From assembly GCF_000332175.1 (NCBI RefSeq), contig NZ_KB235910.1, forward strand, positions 124,001 to 188,000: 64,000 bases of DNA. Reading direction: 5' to 3'. Below, in pieces: positions 25,762 through 35,527 of the stretch (position 1 is its first letter; the number at the start of each line of letters is the position of its first letter). The DNA comes from Pseudanabaena sp. PCC 6802. Lineage in GTDB: Bacteria; Cyanobacteriota; Cyanobacteriia; Pseudanabaenales; Pseudanabaenaceae. The notes under the pieces were generated by a model. The model was not told the origin of the DNA, did not search any database, and saw nothing but the letters and a program-made list of their open reading frames with translations. The translations under genes and the position numbers were made by a program.

Positions 25762-26709
25762 TTACGGGGAGAGATTTTCTGGCACAATATGGCGATGCTG
25801 CTCTAAAAAACTCGTTAGCTCATCTAGAGTAGGCATAGCCGCTTGAGCGCCCGATTTGGTCGCGCAGAGCGCTCCTGCCGCCGCACCCCAGACTAGGGCT
25901 TGTTTGAGAGTTAAACCAGCCGCGATCGCGGCTGCCATTGCCCCATTAAACGCATCGCCTGCCGCCACCATATCTACAGGTCGGATTGGGAAGGCTGGCA
26001 TAAAGAAAGTTTCATCGGCGGTAGCGCATACGGCACCTTGCCCGCCCAGTTTCACGATCGCCGTCCCCGCACCCATCTGCACCAGAGCTAAGGCGGCTTC
26101 GATGGCGGTTTCGCGATCGTGCACTGGAAAGCGTAACAGTTGACTCGCCTCGATTTCGTTGGGGGTAATTATGTCGATACAAGCAAAAAGCCATGCGGGG
26201 ATGTCAGTAGGTGCGGGTGCAGGATCGAGAATTACTGGTATGTCGTTGGCACGAGCTAGCCGTCCTGCCAGTTCCACCGTATTCAGGGGGATCTCTAACT
26301 GCATCAGTAAAACCTTAGCGTAGGGTAGTAACTCAATCATGTTCTCCACATCAGACTGACCCACATTGCCATTTGCTCCTGCCACAATCGCAATTTGATT
26401 CTCTCCAAGGCGATCGACCATAATCATGGCTGTACCCGATGGAGATCGCTCGTCTACCGATACATGTGCGATCTGCACGCCTTGAGATTGGAGGCCGTCG
26501 CATAACTCAGGACCAAAGCGATCGCGCCCCACACGCCCCACCATATGTGTTTGAGCGCCTAGGCGCGCCGCCGCTACCGCCTGATTTGCACCTTTACCAC
26601 CTGCTGCAGTCAGGAGATCGTAGCCATCGATCGTCTCGCCTGCGATCGGGAGACGGTTCACTTTCACGACGAAGTCAGTATTGATACTACCCAAAACAAT
26701 TACAGACAT
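25762..26709 (-). CDS. rbsK: Ribokinase
   Basis: The 315-residue PfkB-family kinase phosphorylates D-ribose at C5 using ATP. It has the N-terminal GSINTDFVVKV strand, the sugar-binding GGKGANQAVAAARLGA signature and the C-terminal catalytic VAAGDAFNGA, whose Asp is the base. Length is normal for RbsK. No ribose transporter or repressor genes adjoin it, so substrate assignment rests on sequence alone; another pentose or nucleoside substrate is possible. Confidence 0.88.
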   Translation of the reverse strand: MSVIVLGSINTDFVVKVNRLPIAGETIDGYDLLTAAGGKGANQAVAAARLGAQTHMVGRVGRDRFGPELCDGLQSQGVQIAHVSVDERSPSGTAMIMVDRLGENQIAIVAGANGNVGQSDVENMIELLPYAKVLLMQLEIPLNTVELAGRLARANDIPVILDPAPAPTDIPAWLFACIDIITPNEIEASQLLRFPVHDRETAIEAALALVQMGAGTAIVKLGGQGAVCATADETFFMPAFPIRPVDMVAAGDAFNGAMAAAIAAGLTLKQALVWGAAAGALCATKSGAQAAMPTLDELTSFLEQHRHIVPENLSP

Positions 26710-26734
26710 AGTTTTTTAAGCAAAGGTAATTAAG

Positions 26735-26832
26735 TATAGCTGCAGCCAACCGAGTTGGGAAGGGGTGAAACCCCTGCGTGGGGGCTGCCCCCCACATCCT
26801 CTGTACTAAAATATCTGCCTACGGCTACATAT
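26735..26832 (+). repeat. Dispersed palindromic element, diverged copy 4
   Basis: It starts TATAGCTGCAGCCAACCGAG, carries GGGGTGAAACCCCTGCGTG and ends ACGGCTACATATA. It is clearly related to copies 1-3 but has point changes throughout and lacks part of the left GC block. It lies between divergent ribokinase and antiporter genes, in the promoter interval. Confidence 0.7.
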
Positions 26833-26935
26833 AAGGATCGACTTCGTTCGTAGTAATCGGGCGCACTACCGTTGTCACGACATCTAGGCTAAAGTGTTGA
26901 GGACGATACGTCCGATCGGGCAGCATGAAAGATCG

Positions 26936-29146
26936 ATGAAAATAGCCATTTTAGTGTTAATTGAAGTTCTAGTCGTGATCGGTCTGTCACGCCTGGTAGG
27001 GTTGGCATTCCGCTACATCAAGCAACCCTTGGTAATTGGCGAAATTGTGGCAGGAATTATGCTGGGGCCTTCTTTATTAGGACTAGTGGCTCCCGATGTG
27101 GCAGGGTGGTTATTTCCCCCCACTGCAATTCCATTTTTAGAGGTATTGGCGGAAGTGGGGTTAATCTTTTTTATGTTCCTGATTGGATTGGAACTGAATC
27201 CTAAGTATCTCAAGGGACAGTTAAACGTCGCAATTTTGACTTCCCATGTCAGCATTGTAGTGCCTTTTTCGTTGGGCACGCTGGCGGCACTACTGCTTTA
27301 TCCACAGCTTTCCAATGGGAGCGTCTCCTTTACTGCCTTTGCCCTATTCTTGGGTTCGGCAATGTCAATTACTGCTTTCCCCGTACTCGCCAGAATTATC
27401 ACTGAGAAGAATCTCCAAAATACGCGGATTGGGAGCCTAGCGCTAACTTGCGCGGCGGTTGACGATGTTACGGCCTGGTGTCTGCTGGCAGTGGCGATCG
27501 CCGTTGCTAAAACGAACAGAATGGTAGATGCGATCCCAACCGTTTTATTGGCAGCGCTGTACATCATTTTGATGCTGACCGTAGGGGCAAAGTTTATGCA
27601 ACGCCTCGCCAAATACTACGATCGCACCAAGCGACTGAATCAGTTTGTTTTAGCGATGCTGTTCTCAGGGGTGCTAGCATCTGCTCTGATTACCGAATTA
27701 ATTGGCATTCACCTGATTTTTGGAGCGTTTCTGGTGGGTGTAATTATGCCCAAGGATGCTGGATTCACAAAGGAAATCGCAATCAGGCTGGAGGAATTTA
27801 TCCTGATCTTCATGCTGCCTGTATTCTTTGCCTACAGTGGTTTGCGCACTCAAATCGGTCTGCTGAACCGCCCGGAATTGTGGCTGCTCTGTGGATTAGT
27901 AGTCGCTGTGGCGATCGCGGGGAAATACGTGGGCACCTATGTGGCGGCGACTTTTAGCGGGATTAATAAGCAGGATGCTTCAGCCCTGGGCTGGTTGATG
28001 AATACGCGCGGCCTCACCGAACTAATTGTGTTGAATATTGGTTTGGACTTGAACGTGATATCGCCACTACTATTTACGATGCTGGTGATTATGGCCTTAG
28101 TGACCACCTTTATGACTTCGCCCTTAATAGAGGCAATTTATCAGAAGAAACCCAGTAAAGTTGAACCTCTGACCGTGGCTGCCCCCCATGCAGAACTCTC
28201 TACAGATATCAGTCAATCTGCGCCCGCATATACCGTTTTGGTTCCTGTCGCCAATCCCAGTACGCAGCAGGGATTGGTCAAACTGGCTTTAGCGATCGCC
28301 TACGGACAAGTTCCCATAACTTTTAAGGATAATGGAGAGAAACAGTACGTGTCTGTCTTTCCACTCAGTCTTTTGCAGCTAGAAGTGGAGTATCTCTATG
28401 AGAGTCTGCCGGAAGCCGCAGAGATAGCTATAGAAAAGCGACGCAATCACCTGCAAGAATCGCTGACAAACCTGGAGCCAGCCGCAGCAAGAGAATTTAT
28501 CCATCCGATCGTGCGCGTCTGTGGTGATATCGCTCGCACAACTACGCAAATTGCTGAAACCGAACGCGCTAACCTGATTATTTTGGGATGGCACCATCCC
28601 ATATTCACGAACAATCGCTTGGGTGGTGCCGTAGGGCAAATCTTGAATACCGCCACGACTGATACCAGTATTTTCTTTGAATCGCGCCAAAAAGATGGCA
28701 ATGGCGATCGCTTCGAGCCAATCTTCAATAACTTACTGGTTCCCTATGCAGGCAGCATTCACGATTTCTTAGCATTAGAGATAGCTATTCGCCTGTTACT
28801 AAATCACCCCGAGTCAAACTTACACATTCTGCGCGTTAGCAAGGATAGCCAGCCGTCAGTTCCACCAGGCCGCAGTTTTACACAAACCTTAGAGCTACTT
28901 CCATCTCAGGTCAGCGATCGCATTAAGATTTCTCTGGTTGCGGATAAGGAGATCGATGCGGTGGTAGAAGCAAGCAGTTCTGTAGATCTGACGATCGCAG
29001 GTGTAAGTCGCGAATGGGGTTTAGAGCGCCGCACCTTTGGGAAATATACCGATCGACTGGCAACGCGGTGTCAGTCAGCATTGCTGGTTACCCGTAAATA
29101 TAAGCTGGCACCTTCCCATCTAGTTGGGATTTTGCAGATCGCTTAA
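26936..29146 (+). CDS. KefB-type cation:proton antiporter with C-terminal stress-protein-like domain
   Basis: The 736-residue protein has about twelve membrane segments of the CPA2 antiporter family (ligand-gate motif GEIVAGIMLGPSLLGL; HLIFGAFLVGVIMPKDAGF; LMNTRGLTELIVLNIGLDL). From about residue 430 the soluble part (AYTVLVPVANPSTQQGLVKLALAIA) contains universal-stress-protein-like folds instead of the RCK domain of KefB/KefC. It probably exchanges K+ or Na+ for protons. I chose the ATG at 26936; a GTG at 26894 would add 14 residues lacking family resemblance. Confidence 0.85.
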   Translation: MKIAILVLIEVLVVIGLSRLVGLAFRYIKQPLVIGEIVAGIMLGPSLLGLVAPDVAGWLFPPTAIPFLEVLAEVGLIFFMFLIGLELNPKYLKGQLNVAILTSHVSIVVPFSLGTLAALLLYPQLSNGSVSFTAFALFLGSAMSITAFPVLARIITEKNLQNTRIGSLALTCAAVDDVTAWCLLAVAIAVAKTNRMVDAIPTVLLAALYIILMLTVGAKFMQRLAKYYDRTKRLNQFVLAMLFSGVLASALITELIGIHLIFGAFLVGVIMPKDAGFTKEIAIRLEEFILIFMLPVFFAYSGLRTQIGLLNRPELWLLCGLVVAVAIAGKYVGTYVAATFSGINKQDASALGWLMNTRGLTELIVLNIGLDLNVISPLLFTMLVIMALVTTFMTSPLIEAIYQKKPSKVEPLTVAAPHAELSTDISQSAPAYTVLVPVANPSTQQGLVKLALAIAYGQVPITFKDNGEKQYVSVFPLSLLQLEVEYLYESLPEAAEIAIEKRRNHLQESLTNLEPAAAREFIHPIVRVCGDIARTTTQIAETERANLIILGWHHPIFTNNRLGGAVGQILNTATTDTSIFFESRQKDGNGDRFEPIFNNLLVPYAGSIHDFLALEIAIRLLLNHPESNLHILRVSKDSQPSVPPGRSFTQTLELLPSQVSDRIKISLVADKEIDAVVEASSSVDLTIAGVSREWGLERRTFGKYTDRLATRCQSALLVTRKYKLAPSHLVGILQIA

Positions 29147-29161
29147 AGATTGCCAAATCAC

Positions 29162-29809
29162 CTAATCTTCTCTATAGGCAAGCACTGCATAAAATGGGTC
29201 GCTACCACCCATCCCTAAAAATGATAATAAGTTATAGGATTGAGTCTGGTTTACGATCGCTTCGGGCTTGCCAAACCCCGGTACTGCTTGCAAATAGCGT
29301 CCCACCAGATGCAAGCGACTCGCCTCCGAACCATCGCGCCACGCCTGAATCGCCTTCTGATAAAACATGCGATTGGAGAAGCTGATAATCACTACACCAC
29401 CAGGTTTGAGAATGCGATGGATCTCAGCAAAAATAGCTTCGGGATACTGGAGGTATTGCACCGATACCGCAATTAAGACCGCATCAAATTCGCGATCGCT
29501 GAATGGCAGTTGCAAATTCTCATTCAGATTCTGGACAAAATAGCGATCGAGACGCGGATTGCGAGCTAATTCTTCCGCATTTAAACCGTGCCCCTCCACG
29601 TGCGCGAATTCCATTTCATCCGGCAAATGGGATACCCAGCTACTCATCAAGTCCAGAATGCGCGTTTGGGGCTTCAGGCGATCGCGATACAAATCCGTGA
29701 GTTGCTGGATAAACCCATCGTCAACATGGGTGACAAATCGAGGATAATCGTAGAAGAGGAGATCGTTAGTTTGGTCGAGCTTAGCGCGTTGTTCGGGTGA
29801 TAAGAGCAT
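29162..29809 (-). CDS. SAM-dependent methyltransferase-like protein
   Basis: A 215-residue protein with a methyltransferase fold: motif I region RILDLMSSWVSHLPDE (a degenerate glycine loop), LPFSDREFDAVLIAVSVQYL and RILKPGGVVIISFSNR. The C-terminal part, with FYQKAIQAWRDG, is typical of a group found in plants and cyanobacteria. Substrate unknown. The start at 29809 (MLLSPEQRAK) is preferred over one five codons upstream. Confidence 0.78.
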   Translation of the reverse strand: MLLSPEQRAKLDQTNDLLFYDYPRFVTHVDDGFIQQLTDLYRDRLKPQTRILDLMSSWVSHLPDEMEFAHVEGHGLNAEELARNPRLDRYFVQNLNENLQLPFSDREFDAVLIAVSVQYLQYPEAIFAEIHRILKPGGVVIISFSNRMFYQKAIQAWRDGSEASRLHLVGRYLQAVPGFGKPEAIVNQTQSYNLLSFLGMGGSDPFYAVLAYRED

Positions 29810-29896
29810 GTTTAAGAAGCACAAATGTTAATGTCTTCCTTAATAATACTTAATAATTTCCGGGATTACCAGATGATTTAAATCCGCATATTGTAA

Positions 29897-30607
29897 TCAT
29901 TCTTTTGTCTGGGTAACATCCCCAAATTTGTAGAGATTATTACATACTAGACAAACCTTCTCAAATTGAAATATAAAATCGCAAGATTGAATAAGGTCTT
30001 GGATGACTTTCCATTTCTTCCGATCGTGACGAACAGCAAGAACCGAGATACAAAAGTCGGACATACAGACCCAAGTTGCCCAACTTACTGGCATTGCGAG
30101 AGAATTCATGCAGTATGAAATATCAATAATATTCTTCTCGGACGAACCCAGATCGTCAATTAATTTGTTCTCAAGACAACTCAGAGCAGTATAGAAGTCT
30201 GGAAAGACAGATATTTGCGGTTGTTGCTCGGTGGGATAATGTGGAGATATAGGAAACTGAATTTGATTTTGTAAATTAATAAATAGATTTTTATCAAGCT
30301 GCTGCTTTACTATAAAGTAGCTATGGTGTAAGACTCTTTTAAGAAACTTGGTATTAATGCTGCGCCCAAGATACGTTTTAAACTCCTTGACAGAAAGTAC
30401 ATGCCTAACAGCTTCCTGAGGACTACTGTAAAATAAGATCTCAGGTTTAGGGTAACTACTTTCAGCATAAGCTGCTTCAATTATCTCTATAACTTTTTCC
30501 TTATCAAGTAATTTTGTAGATACTGCGATGTTTTGCCACTTTACTCTATAGACAGCAAGTATCTCCTTTTGTCCATCCGTTAGTTCGGTAATGATGTGTT
30601 GAGACAT
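29897..30607 (-). CDS. Uncharacterised protein resembling the DUF6745 N-terminus
   Basis: A 236-residue protein beginning ITELTDGQKEILAVYRVKWQ, followed by STKLLDKEKVIEIIEAAYAE and PEILFYSSPQEAVRHVL. This succession is like the N-terminal part of DUF6745 proteins, which are often longer and contain repeats. The present protein seems short for that group and has a Cys-rich end (CDFIFQFEKVCLVCNNLYKFG). AT-rich codon use sets it apart from neighbours. No function can be given. Confidence 0.6.
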   Translation of the reverse strand: MSQHIITELTDGQKEILAVYRVKWQNIAVSTKLLDKEKVIEIIEAAYAESSYPKPEILFYSSPQEAVRHVLSVKEFKTYLGRSINTKFLKRVLHHSYFIVKQQLDKNLFINLQNQIQFPISPHYPTEQQPQISVFPDFYTALSCLENKLIDDLGSSEKNIIDISYCMNSLAMPVSWATWVCMSDFCISVLAVRHDRKKWKVIQDLIQSCDFIFQFEKVCLVCNNLYKFGDVTQTKE

Positions 30608-30722
30608 ATCGTATGGAATCTAGCAGGTATCCTAATTTTTTACCATTCTCTGTTCGATCGCATTGAGCAGTCACTCTAACTCCTGGTTGAGAACTGCATA
30701 CGCCTGTTCGTTTACATGTAGT

Positions 30723-31367
30723 TCATCTCAAGCTCCGACAAAACTGCCTGACCGATCGCACCACCGTTAAATCCGTCCCAGTTTTTCGTAAATCCAACCA
30801 TTGTTGTAGCTGTTCCACGCTCGCAATAGGAAATGCTCTACTGGTCGTCGAATCAGTGTAAACTCCATTCTCTAAAATTAGAATCTTAAGGCGATCGCTC
30901 TGATATAACCATATCTCTGGTACGGCGATTGCCTGGTAGATAGCTAGTTTATTGTCAGAGCGGCGAGCAATATCTACTTCTATGGCGAGATCGGGTGGTA
31001 AATCAGCGATCGCTGTTTGCAAGCCTTGACCTGCTCGAGCATTTTGAATGTAGAAGCAACTATCTGGTTCCAAACCTCGATTTAACTGAGGGCGGTTGAT
31101 GGTCATGGCACCCAGGTCATTGAACTCATAACCCAGTTCCTCTGCCAAAGTTAAAGCGATCGCTGCTAAAACTCGATTGCTGACCTCGTGTCTTTGGCTT
31201 GGCATTCTGATTTCTAAAACTCCATTGGCAAAGGCAACCCGAGTCGAGCGATTATCCCCCAACTCTTGCAGGAGCGCCATATAGTTCTCCCACGTTAACC
31301 CAGCGATCTGGATGGCACTGCCAGGGGTAATCTCAATTTGGCTGATGGGTGTGGCGATCGCAGTCAT
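30723..31367 (-). CDS. Uma2-family (DUF820) putative nuclease, second copy
   Basis: A 214-residue Uma2 protein with LTWENYMALLQELGDN, RLE-type strand VLEIRMPSQRHE, GLEPDSCFYI and the core PDLAIEVDIARRS, then EIWLYQSD. Only distantly similar to the copy at 21123, so it is not a recent local duplication. Start chosen at ATG 31367 (MTAIATPIS); an ATG five codons upstream is also open. Confidence 0.83.
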   Translation of the reverse strand: MTAIATPISQIEITPGSAIQIAGLTWENYMALLQELGDNRSTRVAFANGVLEIRMPSQRHEVSNRVLAAIALTLAEELGYEFNDLGAMTINRPQLNRGLEPDSCFYIQNARAGQGLQTAIADLPPDLAIEVDIARRSDNKLAIYQAIAVPEIWLYQSDRLKILILENGVYTDSTTSRAFPIASVEQLQQWLDLRKTGTDLTVVRSVRQFCRSLR

Positions 31368-31450
31368 AATTTTGTCGCCCAAGAGGTTTTATCGATATTA
31401 TAGGCACTACAAAGATGCAAATTTATAGATAGGCTGCTTAATTTTTCTTT

Positions 31451-33301
31451 ATGTTTAACGATCGCAACATTGCAGGTATTGCCGTAACACCAACTGGAAC
31501 ATCTTTGCTTCAGCGTCTAATTGAAATCGAAATCCAGATCGTCGATACCGACCTAAAATCTCATCTTGCCACCATATGGACAAAATATGATGGGTTTGTG
31601 TTTTGCTTAGCCACAGGAGCCGTAGTGCGCCTGATCGCACCGTTATTACAAAATAAAGCTACCGATCCAGCAGTAGTGGTGGTGGATGAAGCCGGGAAAT
31701 TTGCAATTAGCCTGTGCGGAGGGCATCTGGGTGGGGGCGATCGCCTGACTCGCACGATCGCCGCTCAGTTAGGAGCGGAAGCAGTAATTACCAGCGCTTC
31801 TGAGAGTGTGCGGCTACCCGCGATCGATACATTGGGCGAGCCGTTTGGCTGGCAGCGCGGCACGGGCGATTGGAATGGAGTGGCAGGTGCGATCGCTCGC
31901 CAGGAATCTATTCAGATAATTCAGGAAGCAGGTTCGACATTATGGCAAACGGCTTTACCGCCAGGACATCCCTTTCAATTTGGCTGGACTGAATCGCACG
32001 AGCATACTTCTGCAAATTCTCCAGCAGCAAGAGTATGGATTAGCCCCACGCAAAGGCGATTCTCATCCGATGCCGATGTCCCTAAAGTGCAGTGGCATCC
32101 CCGCATCCTATGGATAGGGATTGGTTGCGAACGCGGTACACCTCGTACTCTAATCGAACGGGCGATTCAGCAGACCTGCCAGGCAAACCATCTAGCAGAA
32201 GCCGCGATCGCTGGAATTGCCACGATCGATCTCAAAGCTGATGAAGTAGGCTTATTGGAGTTCTGTCAATCGCGCAATTTGTCGCTGCGATGTTTCAGTA
32301 GCGAATCTTTGCGCGCCGTTGACGTGCCCAATCCCAGCATCGTGGTCGCCGCCGAGGTGGGTACGCCTAGCGTGGCAGAGGCAGCCGCAATTCTGGCAGC
32401 CAGGATGCAGGATGCGAGTAATTTATCAGAGCTAGAGTCAAATTCCGCATTGCATTCTCATCTGCTGGTGCCCAAACAAATATTTCGGCGCAGCGAACAG
32501 TCGGGAGCGGCAACCGTAGCGATCGCCGTGAGCCAAATGGAATTGACAGGGAGGCAGGGCAGGCTTTTGCTGGTGGGAATTGGGCCAGGCGCGTTAGATC
32601 AGATTACACCGGCGGCGCGGGTAGCATTGACGCAGGCAGATGCGATCGTTGGCTATCATCTCTACGCTCAATTAATCGAACCTTTGCTGCATCCCGGACA
32701 GATTGTCGAAACTTCACCAATTACCCAGGAACGCCAGCGGGCAAAGCGAGCGGTGGATCTGGCACAGTGGGGTTTGAGCGTCGCGATGATTTCTTCTGGG
32801 GATTGCGGGATATATGGCATGGCGGGGTTAGTGATGGAAGAATTAGAGGCTCGGGCATGGGATGGTGTCGCACCCAGCGTTGAGATATATCCAGGGATTA
32901 CGGCGTTGCAAGCAGCGGCAGCGAGAGTCGGCACGCCGCTCATGCACGATTTCTGTGCCATTAGTCTCAGCGATCTGCTCACGCCGTTAGAAACGATTCG
33001 ACAGCGCCTCGTCGCGGCGGCACAGGCAGGTTTTGTCACGGCATTTTACAATCCCCGTTCAGCCACCAGAACCGAACCAATGGCGATCGCGCACCGCATA
33101 TTTCTAGAGCACCGCCATCTCGATACCCCAGTGGCATTGGTGCGATCGGCCTATCGTCCCGACGAACAGATTACCCTGACTACCTTAGGAGATTTGGATA
33201 TTAACCAAATCGATATGTTTACCACTGTGTTGATTGGTAATGCAACAACCAGATTTTATCAAGGCAAGTTAATTACGTCCCGTGCTTATAAAAATTCGTG
33301 A
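31451..33301 (+). CDS. cobJ: CbiG-CobJ fusion of cobalamin synthesis
   Basis: The 616-residue protein joins two steps of corrin-ring contraction. Residues 1-320 match CbiG (KYDGFVFCLATGAVVRLIAPLL; SLCGGHLGGGDRL; ILWIGIGCERGTP), the lactone-opening enzyme of the cobalt-early route. Residues 373-612 match CobJ/CbiH, the precorrin-3B/cobalt-factor III C17-methyltransferase (GRLLLVGIGPGALDQIT, SSGDCGIYGMA, FYNPRS). CbiG-CobJ fusions are known in cyanobacteria. No other cob genes are in the window. It is 42 bp upstream of a kinase gene, probably a separate unit. Confidence 0.92.
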   Translation: MFNDRNIAGIAVTPTGTSLLQRLIEIEIQIVDTDLKSHLATIWTKYDGFVFCLATGAVVRLIAPLLQNKATDPAVVVVDEAGKFAISLCGGHLGGGDRLTRTIAAQLGAEAVITSASESVRLPAIDTLGEPFGWQRGTGDWNGVAGAIARQESIQIIQEAGSTLWQTALPPGHPFQFGWTESHEHTSANSPAARVWISPTQRRFSSDADVPKVQWHPRILWIGIGCERGTPRTLIERAIQQTCQANHLAEAAIAGIATIDLKADEVGLLEFCQSRNLSLRCFSSESLRAVDVPNPSIVVAAEVGTPSVAEAAAILAARMQDASNLSELESNSALHSHLLVPKQIFRRSEQSGAATVAIAVSQMELTGRQGRLLLVGIGPGALDQITPAARVALTQADAIVGYHLYAQLIEPLLHPGQIVETSPITQERQRAKRAVDLAQWGLSVAMISSGDCGIYGMAGLVMEELEARAWDGVAPSVEIYPGITALQAAAARVGTPLMHDFCAISLSDLLTPLETIRQRLVAAAQAGFVTAFYNPRSATRTEPMAIAHRIFLEHRHLDTPVALVRSAYRPDEQITLTTLGDLDINQIDMFTTVLIGNATTRFYQGKLITSRAYKNS

Positions 33302-33343
33302 CTTGGGTATACTGACGCAAGCTAGCTATGTTGAACAATTCCG

Positions 33344-35347
33344 ATGCTGGGAAAAATACTTGTTAATCGGTTCAAGATTACTAAACGACTGAGTCAGGGT
33401 GGCTTTGGCGAGACCTTTATTGCCGAAGATATGCATTTGCCAGATCGCCCCAAATGCGTCATCAAGCAACTCAAACCGATAGATAAACGCCCGTTTGTTT
33501 TGGCAGCAGCCAAGAAATTATTCGATCGCGAAGCTCAAACCCTGTACAAACTTGGCAAACACGACCAGATCCCATCCCTATTAGCCCACTTTGAAGAAGG
33601 CACGGAATTTTATTTAGCTTTAGAATTTGTTGAAGGTCAAGTACTGAGTGACGAGATCTTCCCCGGACATCCCATGGGCCAGTCCTACGTAATGCATTTG
33701 CTGCGAGACTTGTTGAGCATTCTGGATTTCGTGCACAAGCAGGGCGTGATCCATCGCGATATTAAGCCAGGCAACTTAATCCGACGCTTTTCCGACCACC
33801 GCTTAGTTCTCATTGACTTCGGTGCGGTCAAAGAAGCCGGCCTACAGCAACCCGACCCACAGGGGCATACTAGCTCGACCGTTGCTGTTGGGACATTTGG
33901 CTATATGCCGGACGAGCAAGCTAATGGTAGACCCAAGTTTACCAGCGATGTCTTTGCGGCTGGAATGCTGGCCATCCAAGCTTTGACGGGCATCTCGCCA
34001 AATCAATTACCAGAAGACCTGGCTACTGGCGAAGTGGTCTGGCGCGATCGCATCCCATTCATTGACCCCGAGCTAGCGGCAGTGCTGGACAAAATGGTGA
34101 AATCGCACTTTACGCAACGATACCAATCTGCGTCAGAAGCGTTAGAAGCCTTGGGAAAAGTAGCGGAGCCAGCCACAATAGTCTCAGTCCCTCCCACTAT
34201 TCTGTCTCCTCAACCATCCACGCCAAATATTCCCCAACCTGGGTTACCCACCACAAAATCCGAGTTGCCACAAGCACCAGGCCAAACAACCATCGTAACG
34301 GCAGAAGCTGGCACAACCGCAGAAACTGACATAACCGCAGAAACTAAAGTAGACGCGGGAACGATCTCTAATCCCACCAAACCACAAAACGCTACTAAAC
34401 CGCAGGTCAAGCTCCCAAATTCTCGAATTCCAACAACTCTATATAAACAAAAGTCTAGAAGTAATGGAAAACTAATATGGTTGGGAGTTGGAAGTATTGC
34501 AGTTGCGGGCGCGATCGCTAGCTACTTCTTTGTCCAATCTGAAGGCGATAAACGCCTCCTGGCAAGGCTAGAAGAAGCAAAAACCTTTAAAACCGCTGAA
34601 AACTATTCGCAATGTCTTGAGATGGCGAGATCGATTCCTTTTGGCACTCGCTATGACAAGGAGGCGAAGGCGCTTCTAGAAGATTGTCAAATTGGCCAAG
34701 CGAAACCCATCCTGGCTCAAGCGCAGCGACTCGCAAAGGAGAATAAGCTAGAAGTAGCGATCGCGATAGCCAATAAAATTCCCTCTACAAGCGCTGCGTA
34801 TCCAGAGGTGCAGAAGCAAGTAGAGCAATGGGCGGAGAACTTATTGCAAATCGCCGCCAAACAATTCGAGCAAGGGAAATTAAAAGAGGCGATCGCCTTG
34901 ATTAAGTCCATTCCACCAGACTCTCCCACTGGGAAGAAAGCCCAGGAATTAGCTGAGCAATTGCGAGCCCAATGGATTGCAGACGAAGCTGCCTTTAAAG
35001 CTGCCGATAAAGCTGCAAAAGAGGGGAAATGGAGCGACGCGATCGCTGCTTCGGCGCAAGTTAAAACCACCTTTTGGCAGAAGCAAACATATCCAATTAT
35101 TGAGAAGGCAAATGCCGCGCTAACACCTGCGACTGCTCCTCCCACCCCCGAGCCCGTTCAAACAACCGTCCAACCAGCACAGACCGTCCAAACAACCGTC
35201 CAAACAGCCCAACCAGTGCAGCCTACTCCAACCCCTGTGGTGCAGCAAGCTCCGCCACCGCCACCGCCACCACCACCGCCACCACCGCCACCACCACCGC
35301 CGCCACCGCCACCACCGCCGCCACCGCCACCACCACCAGTAAGGTAA
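33344..35347 (+). CDS. Ser/Thr protein kinase with polyproline tail
   Basis: The 667-residue protein has a Hanks-type kinase domain (glycine loop SQGGFG, K41, HRD at 137-139, DFG at 158-160), a Pro/Thr-rich linker, one membrane span near 375-396, then a helical repeat region (about 405-600) with units such as QLAKENKLEVAIAIANKIP and QFEQGKLKEAIALIKSIPP. It ends in PEPVQTT-type repeats and 29 consecutive prolines (637-665). The kinase faces the cytoplasm and the helical and proline parts the other side. It is a tandem paralogue of the gene at 35528. Confidence 0.9.
   Translation: MLGKILVNRFKITKRLSQGGFGETFIAEDMHLPDRPKCVIKQLKPIDKRPFVLAAAKKLFDREAQTLYKLGKHDQIPSLLAHFEEGTEFYLALEFVEGQVLSDEIFPGHPMGQSYVMHLLRDLLSILDFVHKQGVIHRDIKPGNLIRRFSDHRLVLIDFGAVKEAGLQQPDPQGHTSSTVAVGTFGYMPDEQANGRPKFTSDVFAAGMLAIQALTGISPNQLPEDLATGEVVWRDRIPFIDPELAAVLDKMVKSHFTQRYQSASEALEALGKVAEPATIVSVPPTILSPQPSTPNIPQPGLPTTKSELPQAPGQTTIVTAEAGTTAETDITAETKVDAGTISNPTKPQNATKPQVKLPNSRIPTTLYKQKSRSNGKLIWLGVGSIAVAGAIASYFFVQSEGDKRLLARLEEAKTFKTAENYSQCLEMARSIPFGTRYDKEAKALLEDCQIGQAKPILAQAQRLAKENKLEVAIAIANKIPSTSAAYPEVQKQVEQWAENLLQIAAKQFEQGKLKEAIALIKSIPPDSPTGKKAQELAEQLRAQWIADEAAFKAADKAAKEGKWSDAIAASAQVKTTFWQKQTYPIIEKANAALTPATAPPTPEPVQTTVQPAQTVQTTVQTAQPVQPTPTPVVQQAPPPPPPPPPPPPPPPPPPPPPPPPPPPPPVR
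35252..35338 (+). repeat. CCACCG microsatellite encoding 29 prolines
   Basis: An uninterrupted run of CCA and CCG codons, mostly in CCACCG or CCACCACCG order, ends three codons before the kinase stop. The paralogous gene at 35528 has only short proline patches at the same point, so the run is a lineage- or strain-specific expansion. Length may vary by slippage without shifting the frame. Confidence 0.95.
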
Positions 35348-35527
35348 CCCAACGTAGTTGACTCATGCATAGCAGGCGATCGCTGAGTATAGGCACGATT
35401 ACCTCAATATTGATGTGGTAAGGCCACAACCAGATGCGATCCGGCAAGCTAATTACGCCCCGCTCTTACGAAAATTTGAGACAGGCGATAAACTAAAAGT
35501 AAGCTAGCTAAAATTAAACGATCGCCA

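Noticed and set aside
35158-35370. Open frame with a long poly-Gly run on the minus strand
   Set aside because: It is the complement of the CCACCG proline microsatellite in the kinase gene; repeats open all frames of such DNA.
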